The notes: generated by a model not told the origin, from the letters alone. A DNA stretch of 64,000 nt from Scylla paramamosain (GCF_035594125.1 NC_087168.1:16730650-16794649), one strand, 5' to 3'; shown: positions 45,291-58,444, numbered from the stretch's first letter. Program-made: numbers and translations.

Positions 45291-46992
45291 TGATTTGTTT
45301 TTTTCTAAATGTCATTATAGATGAAATAAATTAATTTATTATAGGTGCCATAGGTTAGAGGATGAGATCTTTGAGACACAGTGACCAACTTGTATAATCA
45401 GCTTACCACTAAGAGGCTCAGGATCTAATTCCCGAGCCAGATGAGGACAACTATGGCAATGATGTCTCACCTACTCACTTTCAAGGCGGATACCAACTTT
45501 GTATATTATCATATAGACTCATATTAATAGTAGCATGGGTGTATCACAATTGTTTTGTCTAATGTCCTTGTTTTATCTCATGCGAATGAGTTTTTGTGGA
45601 TGCATGTACATGTCTGGTGTTGGAACTATTGTTCCAACGGAATTTAGTAGTGGTGGGAATTTACTCACTTAAAATCTAACAATCCGCCATGACAAGTGGA
45701 TGAAACAATGAGGATCTGCGTCGAGCGGATTCACTATCCCAGAGCAAACTGATATCAGTTCATTCGGCAACCATGGAGTCAACTTCCAAACAGTGGCCAA
45801 ACAACATACTCCATTTTAGTGAGACTCCACCCAGAATTTGACTCAAGTCCCTTCTCAATTCTCTACCATCCTGGCATTCTCTACCATGTCCTGGCAGACA
45901 TTCCACCTAGTAGCTAGCTAAGTATTCTAGTTGCAGGTCTGTGCTGATAAGGTACTTAGCTGTACCTGTGTGCCTAATCCAAGGTAAATACAACCAACCT
46001 GACACTGGTCTTTTATACCAGTTTGCCAAACTGGTGTACTGTTGGGGAAATTAACCTGGCATAAGAAATTCATGAAAAAAAAAAAAATGGTGAAGTTTTT
46101 GACAGCATACAGAAATGATAATCCTCAAATGAAAAAAATAAATAAATGAAATTAAAAAATAAGAGTTTTGCATTTTCATAACTCAGGCTTTTGCCAGGTT
46201 ACAGTTTTCTCAATAGTATACCCTCCTCTTATCCTCCATACATTATCTCCAGGTCTTCAGTCCTCCCACTGTCTTCAGTCATGGGAGTAAATTGCAGCAA
46301 ATTATATTTTGAAGTTGATTTTTCAGAGATAATGCTTGGAAATAATTCTTGAAGGGTATTATTATTCATTAGCATGAAGCATATTCACAAGATTGGCTTG
46401 TTGCTGCAGATACTATGAGAAGAGATAGGTCACAATACTTCCTGCCTCACTACAGTATCCTCAGTGCAGTGGACACCTATGGATGAGGGAGCCAACAATC
46501 AGTGAGGGTGTTGTGTAGGCACCTTGAGGTCTGTTTTCATGTGGGCAAACTTGTAAGCTAATACAACCAGATACTCAACTCAATGTTTTAAAGGTACATT
46601 TTTGTATTCTGTATGTCACCACTAACTTGCTGCCTTAAGAATGGGTGGTGCAGTATATCACCTATATGAAGTTCTATAGGTACTGCCCACTCATCCTATA
46701 TGAATAATTTATGTAATACAGGTATGATTCTGCACGTTACTTATAGGATAATGTATTCTTACACAGACAGTTGTTACACTTACGTGTTTGGGTCTTGGGG
46801 TATTATGATTATTCTCAAAGGTGTTGACAGTTTCTAAGAGCATTACTAGTTATTGATAGCATTTTAGTACCTTTGATGGTACTACCAGTTCAGAGAGTAC
46901 CACTCATTCTGAGGAGCATGGCCAACCTCTGAAGAAATGACCATTCCTGAGAGTATTACTTATTCAAAAGGGCATGATTTTTCCCATGGGCA

Positions 46993-47000
<8 letters not shown>
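45290..47000. other. Gene-free stretch
   Basis: No gene was recognised. It holds a short perfect hairpin, gttggaac-tatt-gttccaac (about 45618-45637), degraded repeats around 46800-46990, and a (TC)n at about 46987-47028. Confidence 0.5.
45340..45500. repeat. Possible tRNA-derived SINE fragment
   Basis: The stretch contains ggatctaattcccgagcc, which resembles a degraded RNA polymerase III B box with flanking stem, followed by a region rich in short direct phrases. No clear A box, poly-A tail or target duplication was found. The call rests on general look and is weak. Confidence 0.25.
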
Positions 47001-47032
<32 letters not shown>

Positions 47033-47222
47033 GAGTGGGGTAGCTACAGTACTACAGATTCTTTAGTGTTTTAAGGGGTGGGGGGAGAGAGAAAATCCAT
47101 CTGTGTTTGTATATTTTGTAGTAAAGATTTCGCTCTTCATCTGCGATATTTATAATTTTGTTTCCAATTTATGTAGTTGTTATTAATTAGGTAATCAATT
47201 TAATTACTACTGTGACATTACT

Positions 47223-47227
47223 ATTAC

Positions 47228-47291
<64 letters not shown>

Positions 47292-47744
47292 CATCATCGT
47301 CATCATTATTATTATTATTATTCATTTATTGACTTACTTATTCTATTTCATTATTTTATTTATCTATTTATTTATTTATTTATTTGTAGATGTGTGTACA
47401 GTATACGCAATAGTGTTTCCATCAGTTTCATCATGCAGAGCCGATGGAAGTCCGCCCGCGTCAAGGCAAAGTGAACGTTATAGTAACCCTTAGCTGTGGT
47501 ATGCTGGGTGTGGAGTGTCCCAGCCACCTCAGGAAGTGTTGGCGGACGGCGAGAACGAAAGAACTGTATGGTTTCCTTGGCGAGAACCGTGGCGTGTTGG
47601 GAGTAAATAAGCAGCAAGGATTCTATATACTTCCTTTATGGTGAGTGTGGCATGGTGCATCGTCTCCCCAGGCCTGGCGTCACTTGTCCATTGGTACGCA
47701 AGGGAAGGAACACCACAGTAAAGTTGGTGGTGCTATTATCATTA

Positions 47745-47801
<57 letters not shown>

Positions 47802-47895
47802 TTATTATTATTATTGGTATTCCTCCTCCGCCTCCTCTTTTTCTTATTACTCTTGTTATTATTATCATCATTATTATTATTGTTGTTGTTGTTGC

Positions 47896-47946
<51 letters not shown>

Positions 47947-47955
47947 TATCATCAT
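47223..47955. repeat. (TTA)n trinucleotide tracts flanking a GC-richer island
   Basis: (TTA)n at about 47223-47320 with TTTA units to 47387, and again at about 47735-47800 and 47860-47955. Between them, 47395-47710 is GC-richer and has short open frames on both strands without recognisable domains. Confidence 0.85.
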
Positions 47956-48975
47956 CGCTGATGTGATTAGGTGGTAGCGTGCAGGTGTGGTTAGGAAAAG
48001 TTAGGTTACGCGTGCAGGTGCGGCTAGGTAGGTTAGCTTAGGTGGTGGCCAGCAGGTGCTGTTAGGTAATGTGGTGGTGGCTGCAGGTGTCAGGAGGATG
48101 GGTGCCTTGTGGTGACGACCTTTGGGGCAGAGGAATATTTTCAGTGGCTCCTGCTGGCTGGCGAGCGGGCTGGCCTGGTGGTATTTGTCTATTATTCATG
48201 AACGAACCATGTACTGGATGCCTAAAGTTGATGCCAGGAATGCTTCTTCACCAATTACCATCTCCATTTATTAACTTGCGTCTTCTTCATCTCTTTCACT
48301 GTGGATGGAACTGAAGACTTTGCTCGCGTAGGATAAACAAAACCACAAGAAGTCTCCGTTCAGAGGCGCATCTCTTAGACATGATGTACTAACTGTTGAC
48401 CTGATGACGTTTCAACACGCTCTTGGCAACTTCTGGCCGTGACTTCCATGACATTTTGAATTGAGGTAAATTATTCATGTAACCTTGATTGATTTTGAGG
48501 AAGTGTTGGGGAGAGAAGGAGGAGGAAGAGGGGGAGACGGATTATGTAGTATATGAGTGGGGGATATGAAAAAAAAAGTAAATAAAAAAAAATAAGGATG
48601 TTTTTGGGAAGGAGATAGATTAGTAGATGATTAGAGAAAAGAAAAAAAAAGGGTGTCTAGGGGAAGGAGGAAGAGGAAAATAGAAAGCATAAGGAGGAGC
48701 GGAAAAAAAAGAGAATGAGGAAAAGGGAAGAAGCAAAAACTGGCATGGAAAAAAATAATTATCTGAAAAAAAGTGCAGAGAGAAGATGAAGGAGCGAAAA
48801 AAAAAGGGATGAGGAAAAGGAGAGAAAAATAAAAAGTGGGCGGGCTTGGGGAACGGAAAAAAAAAAAAAAGAGGTGCTCAGGGAATGGTGAAGTGAAAAT
48901 TACGAAGAGGTTGGAAATGATAGGAAGAGGAGTGGAGATTATTTGGGGAAATGAAGGATGGATTAGATTCGGCGA

Positions 48976-48979
<4 letters not shown>

Positions 48980-49045
<66 letters not shown>

Positions 49046-49154
49046 AAATTAGTATGAAACATTGTTTTATGATAATAATTATGCTAGTGATTCTATTATT
49101 AGTTTTATTAGTATTAGTATTCTATTATTAGTATTGATGATGATGATTGCTGGC

Positions 49155-49201
<47 letters not shown>

Positions 49202-49229
49202 GTTGTTGTTGTTGTTTTTGTTGTTTTCA

Positions 49230-49313
<84 letters not shown>

Positions 49314-49326
49314 TTATTATCATTTA
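48980..49326. repeat. (TC)n and (TTA)n tracts
   Basis: (TC)n at about 48980-49043, then (TTA)n with (TTG)n interruption at about 49157-49326. Upstream, 48480-48960 is strongly purine-rich (A and G runs) without coding potential. Confidence 0.95.
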
Positions 49327-50672
49327 TTTGTTTATTTATTTAATCTTTACTTATTTATTTATTTACGTACTTATATATTATTACTATATTTTTTTTTCTT
49401 TATAGATTTGAGTTGTGACAAACGAAACATTTCCATCCAGTTAAACTCAGACGAACCAGCGGGTGCTTCCCAAACTACAACATTACGCAACACACGCAGT
49501 ACATCTCCTGTAGGCATGCACGGGTAATGGCATGTCAGAAACGTTCCACAGAATGCGTCCAATAAGACAGAGGAGCGTCTGTAAGCGTTTCCAGGGTGAC
49601 GCAGGGGAGAGGTGGCGGCCCCCCAGACAGCTGCAATTACACAAGAACACAGTAGCATAAGGAAATAACGAGACTGCAGAAGGTCAGTTAATCTACACAA
49701 GGCAGGTTTTGTGCAAAGAAGTTTTATCATCCTCTGTTACTATCTACGAGTCTATTGCTTCCTTACATTTATCCAATCCAATCTTCTCTTGAAATTTTAC
49801 TGCAAAAACATGATACCAGTCCTCCCTTCCTTCCTTTCTTCCTTCCTCCTTCACCCTTAAACTCACTCCTAGCAACCCTTCCTTCCTTCCTTCTCTCCTT
49901 CCTCCCTCCCCCTTAAGATCATTCCTTTTCTCTATTCCATTCATCCTTTCCTCCTGTATAATGTGTGCAGTGTACATTTATACGTTCTTGTTAAGTTTGT
50001 TTCACTTATCTATAATCTTTGTAAGCATTTTTGTCTATATTCTATTTCAATCTGAGTTTGTCTCATTCAAAACCATTCATATTTCTAATTAGTTCCCTGA
50101 CTAAAAGCACCTAATTTTCGTACTTTTGTAAAACTGATTTTGAACACCATTTGAACACCTGTATCATTGTCATCACGCACTCGACGCCTTTCAAGGATTT
50201 CTACGTGGTTTTGTGTCTTTGTTGGGGGCATACTGGTAACACTACAGCACTGCGTTTGTTGCCTTTAATGCCTTTGTGAAGCTGGTGTAGGAAAAGGTCA
50301 AGGGAGTGTTGGGGGATGATGATGCCTCTTGATGCGGAGCCATATGCGTAGTCTTTGTATCGACAGCACCTTAACGACGCCTCTGGTTTTGCTTAGTGTT
50401 TTAATGTATCGCTTGTTTTCTTTTGTTTTCTATTTTCATCAACATTTTATATAGTGCTTCTTTATGTTGCTCAAATTGTTGTTCCTGGGTTGTTGAGGTG
50501 AAAGCATTGGCAGCGTGTGAGTTCGAGGCTTGAGTTTTCGAAGCTTCATGAGTTTTCGAAGTTTCATGAGTGTTCGAGACTTCATGAGACGTCATCAAAT
50601 TTGCTCTTCCTTCTCTTGCTTACGAACTCTTCTGATCTGTCAATTTCGGCATGATGCATTCCAAGAGTTCAC

Positions 50673-50678
<6 letters not shown>
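49327..50678. other. Gene-free stretch with unassigned open frames
   Basis: A 119-codon minus-strand frame (49730-49371) and short imperfect (TTCC)n blocks (about 49825-49915, in two related halves) are present. At 50520-50600 the phrase gagttttcgaagcttcatga recurs three to four times in diverged form. No function can be assigned. Confidence 0.4.

Positions 50679-50748
<70 letters not shown>
50679..50748. repeat. (GA)n microsatellite
   Basis: About 70 bp of GA. Confidence 0.97.
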
Positions 50749-50750
<2 letters not shown>

Positions 50751-50899
50751 CATTCAAATTAACGTAAACAAACTAATCTTCCACCAAAATCACCTACACT
50801 CAGACTCAATTTCAATTTCCATCAACAAAATCCAGAGGACAAAACACGAAATGGCAACTTGCTCTCTCCTCCTCTCCCTCCACTACTTCTCCCTCTCCC

Positions 50900-51127
50900 T
50901 CCGTGCCTCTCCCCACGCCGTCCCCCCCACGAGAGGAAGATGTCAGGAGGGAGAGCGAGGCAGTGAGAGCTGGGAGCCTGGGAGAGATTGTGTCCGCCAT
51001 TCCCTCTCTCTCTCGTCCCCTCCTACCGAGCCTCCTTCGTATCCTTCAGCCTCCATCTTGTTTCTGCGGGATTCCTGAAGGATTCCTCTCTCCTGCGGCG
51101 TCCTCAAGGCCACGGACACAGTAAAGG
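50900..51127 (+). promoter_or_regulatory. GC-richer island, candidate promoter / untranslated exon
   Basis: This block is much richer in G and C than its flanks and includes GTCCGCCATT and CTGCGGCGTCC. It ends CACAGTAAAG followed by GTATCC, a possible splice donor at 51128. It might be a distal first exon for the plus-strand gene whose coding exon is at 60229. There is no direct support. Confidence 0.25.
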
Positions 51128-51536
51128 TATCCTGTGATTTGTTTAACCTGTGTTTCCTTAGTGGAAGGTGATGGAGGGTTAAAGGTCCGCTGAGTTTTCG
51201 TTTTTTCTTTGTGTTCGTTTTTGTTCCTCGTGTTTCCAGGTGATTGTAGGAAGAACACACTGTCATGATGAGGGGAAATGACCAAGAGGGACACACACAC
51301 TCACAGACACTTCTACGTAGGTTAATTCCACTGTCATAAATTTCATCAAGATTTTCCTATAAGATTTCATCCCAAAATATTAATTGTCCTTAAATTAAAA
51401 ATTCCCATAACCAAACCTAACCTAACTTCAACCTAATTTGTTTAAAAAGGGAAGAATTGTTATTGTTATTATTTTTTTGGGGGATAGGGAGGTTATGTTA
51501 AGAGGTGTAAATTTATCTGAGAAGAGTTTGTTTTTC

Positions 51537-51539
<3 letters not shown>

Positions 51540-51583
<44 letters not shown>
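51540..51583. repeat. (AC)n microsatellite
   Basis: About 44 bp of AC. Confidence 0.95.
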
Positions 51584-51585
<2 letters not shown>

Positions 51586-51737
51586 CACACAAGACTAAAA
51601 AAACTACGTCACATCTCCGTTATCAAGTAGTCTTCATGGCAATGTATAGTCGGACAGACTTCTTATCATCTCGTCACACTCAACCTCCGAGACTTATACC
51701 TATTTCAATATTATGCTGTGTAGTCCGAATAATTTCC

Positions 51738-52097
51738 CTTAGAACCTGTTTAAAGTCCCTAGAACCATGAGAACACCCTGGGGAACGCTAATAAATGACA
51801 ATAAGTACTGTTAAACTATCGGAATCATGAAAACATCTTTGAAAACCACACTACCTTCCTAGAACCTAGTAAACTATCCCAAGAATCAAAAAAAGCACCC
51901 GAAAACTCCAGTAAATACCACTAGAGCCTGTTAAACAATGGGAATCATGAAAATATCCTTGAAAACCCCAACAGTGTCTACTAAACCCTTGTAAACTATC
52001 CAGAATAAAAAAAAAACACCCTTGAAAACCCCAAAAGACCCCAGTGGAACCTAATCAATCATCAAAATCTAAAAAAAAAAAAAAACCTTGAAAACTG
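51738..52097. repeat. Diverged minisatellite, about 60 bp, six copies
   Basis: Each copy has the order: agaacctgtnaaactat, then aatcat or aatcaa, then a run of A, then cccttgaaaaccc(c)a. Copies start near 51738, 51806, 51859, 51921, 51980 and 52039. The A-run has expanded in the rightmost copies. Confidence 0.75.
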
Positions 52098-52541
52098 TAG
52101 CGAAGATAAGACACAAAACTCCAATATATTTAAGAACGGGAGCTCGAATGACAGTCCGTTCTTGAGTGACTGGAGGAAGGCGGGAAGGCGGCAGGTACAG
52201 AATCACGCCACCGTTGTCTTTGTCTCGTGATCAATGGGGTCCAGTGATCGCCGGTGTTCGTGTCTCAGGGTTCGAGTGGGCGGGGTGGCACGCGCTGCAC
52301 GGTCACGTCTTGGCATCGGAGGGCAGTGTGGGGGTATATAGGATTTGTGGGAGTCTTGACGCAGTGGGTACGAAGAAGAGACAGGGGATAATGGTAGAAT
52401 TCATGTAAGTTTATTTATTTTTTTTATTTTTTTATGTATATATTTTTTTAGGAGGGGTGTTATTGATAAGAGGGGTTTTGTTTTATTCGTTTTTGTTTCG
52501 TTTTATTTATTTGTTCTTTTGCTTCTTTCTTTTTTTCCTTC

Positions 52542-52578
52542 TTTTCTTTCTTCTTCTTCTTCTTCTTCTTCTTCTTCG

Positions 52579-52620
<42 letters not shown>

Positions 52621-52700
52621 CCTTCTTCTTCTGCTTCTTCTTTATCATCATCATCATCATCATCATCATCATCTTCTTGTTCTTGTTCTTGTTCTTCTTC
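52542..52700. repeat. (TTC)n/(ATC)n/(TTC)n compound microsatellite
   Basis: Alternating TTC and ATC trinucleotide blocks, bounded by T-rich sequence. Confidence 0.95.
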
Positions 52701-52858
52701 CTCTTCTATTTTATTTATTTTTTTTTAATTTAGTGTGCAGGAAGGAACAGATTTTTATAACCAATGCGGATGAATGAATATTTCTTGTAGTTATAAAGTT
52801 GACGAAGACTTTCTATATATACGTATAATTCAACGTGGATGGATGAGTAACTTCTTAA

Positions 52859-53017
52859 TAGTTTGACATGGAAGGAAGAATGCGAAGGAATAATGACGGA
52901 TCTTATATAACTTTTATTTTCATAGTTTGACATGGAAGGAAGAATGCGAAGGAATAATGACAAAACTTATATAACTTTTATTTTCATAGTTAAGTGTACA
53001 CAAAATTCTCATAGCTG

Positions 53018-53101
<84 letters not shown>

Positions 53102-53205
53102 GACTGTATATTTTCTGTATATTTTCTTTTTTCTTTCCTCCAGTTTCGTATGGAGGAAGGAGTGGGAGGGAATAACGACAAACTTTATGTAACTCTTTTT
53201 TTTTT
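52859..53205. repeat. Tandem duplication, 64-bp period, third copy split off by a (GA)n tract
   Basis: gtttgacatggaaggaagaa begins at 52861 and again at 52925. A more diverged third copy (gtttcgtatggaggaaggag) is at about 53143. A (GA)n tract (53020-53099) lies between copies two and three. All three end in a tatgtaac/tataactttt phrase. Confidence 0.85.
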
Positions 53206-53416
53206 TCTCTCCCTTTACAATTTAATGTGTCGTGTCGTGTCTTCGCGCTGAATCACCTCCCCTGTCACCGTAATTTCACGCTTTTCAGGACCACATATCC
53301 ATGTTTCGGCGTCTTATCTCCACTGCTGCTGATTTACCTTTAGTGAGGAGCGGTAAAAAAATAAATAAATAAATAAAAAAAAATCGTAGTATTTTAACAA
53401 GAACTGTGCGTCATTA

Positions 53417-53422
53417 ATGGAA

Positions 53423-53457
<35 letters not shown>

Positions 53458-53462
53458 GCAGC
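53417..53462. repeat. (ACA)n microsatellite
   Basis: About 40 bp of ACA units. Confidence 0.9.
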
Positions 53463-53599
53463 CATTAGAACCTAAATAAAAACCTTTGTGGTCTTTAGGA
53501 ATTAGCCCTGATGAGGTTCGTGGGTGTCAGGAGAGAGGCTAGGAATCTACAGGAAAGACGGAGAGGAAGAATCATTTACAGTAAAGGATGCAAGAGGAG

Positions 53600-53827
53600 A
53601 TATCTACAGGCTACAGTATAACAGGGTCACGCTTCATTATCCTCTTACCTTACAAAATACAATAAAGAAAAGAGAGGATGAAGTATCTACAGGCTACAGT
53701 ATAACAGGGTCACGCTTCATTATTCTCTTACCTTACAAAATACAATAAAGAAAAGAGAGGATGAAGTATCTACAGGCTACAGTATAACAGGGTCACGCTT
53801 CATTATCCTCCAACCTTACAAAATACT
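53600..53827. repeat. Near-identical 83-bp tandem repeat, 2.7 copies
   Basis: tctacaggctacagtataac begins at 53603, 53686 and 53769, exact 83-bp spacing. Copies are almost identical, differing at cattatcctc versus cattattctc and at the end of copy three, so the duplication is recent. Confidence 0.95.
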
Positions 53828-54412
53828 AGTCTCTCATGGAATTGTTCAAACGAAGGAATTATAAATGTCCAATTAAATCTAACCTTTCCTGTGGTGACGT
53901 AACAATTCATTACTGAGTCATCTAATGGCAGTGTATTTTTTGGTGTAGGGAATACGGGTGTCTCTAGCCAAAGCTGCAATTAACTTGTTACTTAACGAGG
54001 AAAATGTCAGGATTTTTCTTTTTCTGTGTCAAGGGAATTGGTCAAGGACACGAGAAGTAGGAAAACACACACACACACACACACATATACACACCTTGCT
54101 GCTCCTGAATAGATATAAGAAGTGTAGAAAAAAAATAAGTTGGTTCATTTACCGCTGATCATCACTCACTCACTCACTCTCTCACTCACTCACAGTCATA
54201 CTCAGTCAATAAGTTTTTCTCTTATGGTGTCAGGAGCGCAAATAAGTTACTGGATATTGAGAACGATATTGCGGTTAGAAAATAGAGAAAATAATTAAAC
54301 AATATAAAAAAATAAAAAATGGTTTTCATTTTTTTTTTTTTTGTGGTATTTTTTGGGGGGGAGGGGAGAAGGGTGGGGATGAGTCTGCCATTTGGTTTTG
54401 TAAGTGACATTT

Positions 54413-54679
<267 letters not shown>

Positions 54680-54719
54680 GCATCTTTATAATAGTACTGC
54701 CGCTCCACGATGTTCACTT

Positions 54720-56030
54720 GTTACTGTCACCGCCGTTATGATTCCCCAGTGCGCGCCTCTGCGACTGCACACGCTCTTATATAAGTTAAAACTGTGTTAT
54801 CCATTACTGTTTAAGCTTCCTGTGTACATGTTTATATTCTTCCTCTTAATCGTACTCCGTATTCTTGTTATTTATTTATTTTTGTGTATTTTCGTCTTAT
54901 TATTTTTATTTCGTTATTCCTCGCTGTTTTATTTATTTATTTAATATTTTTTATCTTATACACACCTTCTACTACGTGCTCACCTGTATCTCCATGAATT
55001 CTTATTATTTTAGTTCTTATCGTGTATTATGTCTTCTATTCTTACTACACGCCCGTCTCTTTTTTTTTTTTCAGGTTATATCTACAATCTTAACTGCATA
55101 TGTAGCTCCACTTGTGTTTTTATCAGTGCTTTCTTTTATTACTTCATATTTTACCGTGTATAATTTGTTCTATTTCTAGTGCATTCCAGTCTATTCTTAG
55201 AGTTATCTGTGTAAATTTATACTGCATAAATAACTTCTATTATGTTCCTAACTAATAATCTCGCCATTTGTTTCTATTCTTACTTCGGTTATTGCCATGT
55301 TATATTTACACTGCATGTTTGTCTCTTTTCTTATATTTTTCCAGCAATTTTTACTACATATATTTTTTCGTACATGTCCAATTATTTCTGTTGCGTCTTG
55401 TCGTATGTACCTTTCTTTCTCCATTCTCCCTCTGTTTATTCCCGCTGAGCACTGTTATTAGTCCGTTTCCATCTACATATCTCCTGGTGATAAGTGGACG
55501 GTCTTACCTCTTACTCGTCTTCTGTCTCACCTCTTGTATTTATAGCAAACATTCTATGCTTTCTCACTCGCTACTCTTCCTTCTTCTCCACAACACAGGT
55601 CTTTCTAATCTTCCTTAACACAACTCAAACTCTCACTCTCGCTTTTCCTTTTTCTATCTCGCCTTGTATTTTTATCCCCAGTATTTCTATTATTATTCTT
55701 CTACTCTGTTTTTATCTCTATTGCCTATTCTTACAGTTTCGGTGCCCTTACTTATTCGTGTTTACTTTAGACGTCTATGTGATACTCTTATTTCCCGCCA
55801 CATTCTCTCTGCTCTGCCTTCCTCCTGCCATCGTCAATAGCGAAAGTGGAGTTAATATTGCACTGGTTACTTCAAGGCTGCCAGGCGCTGTTGACTTAAT
55901 GGAACTAATTACTTGTATCCTACACACGCAACTGAAATAAATTTGGCTTCGTGTTGATTGGTCATTAGATGAAGCTATGGCGGCAGTGTTTATGTTTACG
56001 AGTATGTAAGGCTGAAGGGGGTGTGTACTT
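54720..56030. other. Gene-free T/C-rich stretch
   Basis: About 1.2 kb is strongly pyrimidine-rich on the plus strand, which keeps frames open by composition. No domain or splice structure was recognised. Confidence 0.5.
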
Positions 56031-56036
56031 CAGCTA

Positions 56037-56192
56037 CGTTAGGTTAGGTTAGGTTATGCTTGGCTAGGTAAGGTTAAGTTATTTTAGGTTAGGTTAGGTT
56101 AGGTTAAGCTAGGTTATGTTATGTTAGGTGAAGTTAGTTTGGTGAAGTTAAGTTTGGTTAGGTTAGGTTATGTTAGGATATGTTTTTAAATG
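56037..56192. repeat. Interstitial TTAGG-type (telomere-like) repeat patch
   Basis: Repeated ttaggttaggttagg runs mixed with variants (ttatg, ttaag, ctagg). TTAGG is the telomeric unit of most arthropods. Copies are degenerate, so this is an interstitial relic or an unrelated GGTTA satellite and not a chromosome end. Confidence 0.75.
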
Positions 56193-56582
56193 TTAGGGCT
56201 TGTTTTCAAATTGTAAACCATGATGTCGTCTTGATATATGATGATTGATTACGTGTTAGTAAAGATATACATGTAAATATAAATAAGAAAGAGAATGCCA
56301 AGAAGAGTCGAGACAAAAACATACGCAAGAAGAAGAGAGGAAGAAAACACGAAAAATGGTCAAGAATGAGAATAGAAGTACGTAAGAAAAGAATAAGAAA
56401 ATACGAAGAAAAACCAGAATACGAGCAAGAACATCCAAGAAGCAGAATGAAAGAAAAAAGAAAACACGAACAAAAAATCAGGAAGCTGCACTGTACTGTA
56501 CCGTAGCAACGCACATACATCAGTGACCTTGGTGGGTGAATAAAAGAACGGGGACACATAAAACGACTGCAGAAACTCAATT

Positions 56583-56614
<32 letters not shown>

Positions 56615-56689
56615 ACACACACATAGAAAATCAGTAACATGTGCAGGATAAGAGATCGCTAGACATCACGAAGCAAGTTTGAACAAAGC

Positions 56690-56832
56690 GAAGGATGGCG
56701 GAGCAGTGGAGGTGGCAGGTAGCGGAGGCGGCAGCGAGGTCCCGTAGCTGGCAGTGTGGCGGGCGGGCGGCTGCTGGGTGGGTTAGTCAGTACCTCGCGT
56801 TGCGGCCGCCATGCTAAGCTCCCGGAAGAGAG
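56690..56832 (+). promoter_or_regulatory. CpG-rich island with candidate first exon
   Basis: This is the most CpG-rich stretch of the right half. It includes gcggccgccatg at about 56802-56813 (near-optimal start context), then seven codons (MLSSRKR) and AGAG followed by GTGAGG, a good donor at 56833. Splicing to the acceptor at 60229 would make a 46-codon reading that ends at the TAA just before the signal-peptide ATG of that exon. It would then act as an upstream reading frame. Unspliced, the frame runs on for about 53 codons. Confidence 0.35.
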
Positions 56833-57317
56833 GTGAGGAGGCCCGCTGCTCAACGCCTGCCCTACGCGAACGGAGTAAAAGACTATACCGGGCAGATGAC
56901 AAGCTACAGTGTGTCCCGACTGTGTTTGCCTGTAGATATTTACTTGTCGCGGGCTGTATCGGGCAGGGCAGTGCTTCATAATCACACAGTTTGTGGTAAG
57001 TTTGTGAAGCGCCTCGTTCTCCTTCCTAGTGAGTCATCCACTATACAAAGGAACACAATGGAAGAACGAGCAGCAGACCTGTTGTCCCGTATGAGGCTAT
57101 GGTAAAAGCCCATATTCCTAAATTATTTAGAGTCTTTTCTCGAGTACTTTCAACAGGATCCAGTGTGTTTTTTTTTTCATTATGGAATCTGAGTGCATGA
57201 TTTTAGTGATTGCGTAACATGTGTTCTGCAATAGCGATAGGAAAAACATCCATGAGAATTTAGCTCATAATTTCTAGGGCCTTTGAAAATAGTCTTAAAA
57301 GAAAGATACGAAGTTGG

Positions 57318-57319
<2 letters not shown>

Positions 57320-57370
<51 letters not shown>

Positions 57371-57692
57371 GATGATGACTTTGCCTGTAGGAGACTGTAC
57401 TGAACGCTAGAAAAGATAAGAAGACGAGAATGAAGGGCGGCAGGGCAAATCTTGGAAATGGAGTGTTTGCCATGGAAATCTCACAGCAGAAAATTGTCTT
57501 AGAATAGTTTTGAAGAAGAGGGAAAATGATAAATAAATATGTAAAAATAAATAAGACAGATGAAGGAATAAATGAAAAATACATAGAATAGACAGATAAA
57601 TAAATAAATGAATGAATTTTTAATAGCACAAAAAAAAAGAGAACAAAAGCTTGAAATTTACTTACTCATCTTTCCATTAATTCATACATACA

Positions 57693-57723
<31 letters not shown>

Positions 57724-57868
57724 TGACCTAAACACATACATAAATTTGTTAACTAAACACATACCGAACACAAAACTATTTTCTATTGGACCTTTTTCGA
57801 AGAGACAATTACGCAAACTCTTTTTCTTCCTTTTTATAAGCTTTAATATCCCTTACCCAACCTTCGTT

Positions 57869-57908
<40 letters not shown>
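57320..57908. repeat. (GT)n, (CATA)n and (CA)n microsatellites
   Basis: (GT)n at 57320-57369, (CATA)n at about 57683-57722 and (CA)n at 57872-57908. Confidence 0.95.
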
Positions 57909-57909
<1 letters not shown>

Positions 57910-58409
57910 AAAAAAGTAACCCAAACCAAGCATTATAACACAAGAAAACTGTGAACACCCCACACAAAAATATTAACCTCAATAAAAACTTAAATCCAGG
58001 AATACAAGAAGCTAAAAATTCAGTGTAAAACAAACAAACAAAAAAAAAAAAACTATAAAATAAACAAGTCTTTTAATGCTTCTTAATTCTATAAGCTCTT
58101 ACCGGATTTATAAGTCCTTTTCTATCAGATTTACCTATTTTAGTCGATAATAATGCTTGTAAACCTAGACAGCATGTTTTCACCTATGCTTATACAACAA
58201 TAAGAACAAGTAACACACATACGCACACATACATTCGTGTCGTATTGTGTATCGACGTCATACACGCGTAATGCAAATGGTTGGAGTGTCTCGCTGCACC
58301 GTGTATACTGAACTGTTACAGAGGGACAAAGGACGACAATTAGAAGGATAGTGGCCATGAATCTTGTAACAGTACCGCAGCCTCGTGTGTGTGAGTGCCT
58401 GGCTGTAAT

Positions 58410-58444
<35 letters not shown>

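Noticed and set aside
45618..46060. Possible solo LTR beginning at tgttggaac
   Set aside because: There is a neat hairpin at the left, but no matching CA end with a target duplication was found.
54738..55940. Series of plus-strand frames rich in F, L, S and Y
   Set aside because: The region is pyrimidine-rich, which produces such residues in any frame. There is no hydrophobic-segment pattern typical of a real membrane protein family.
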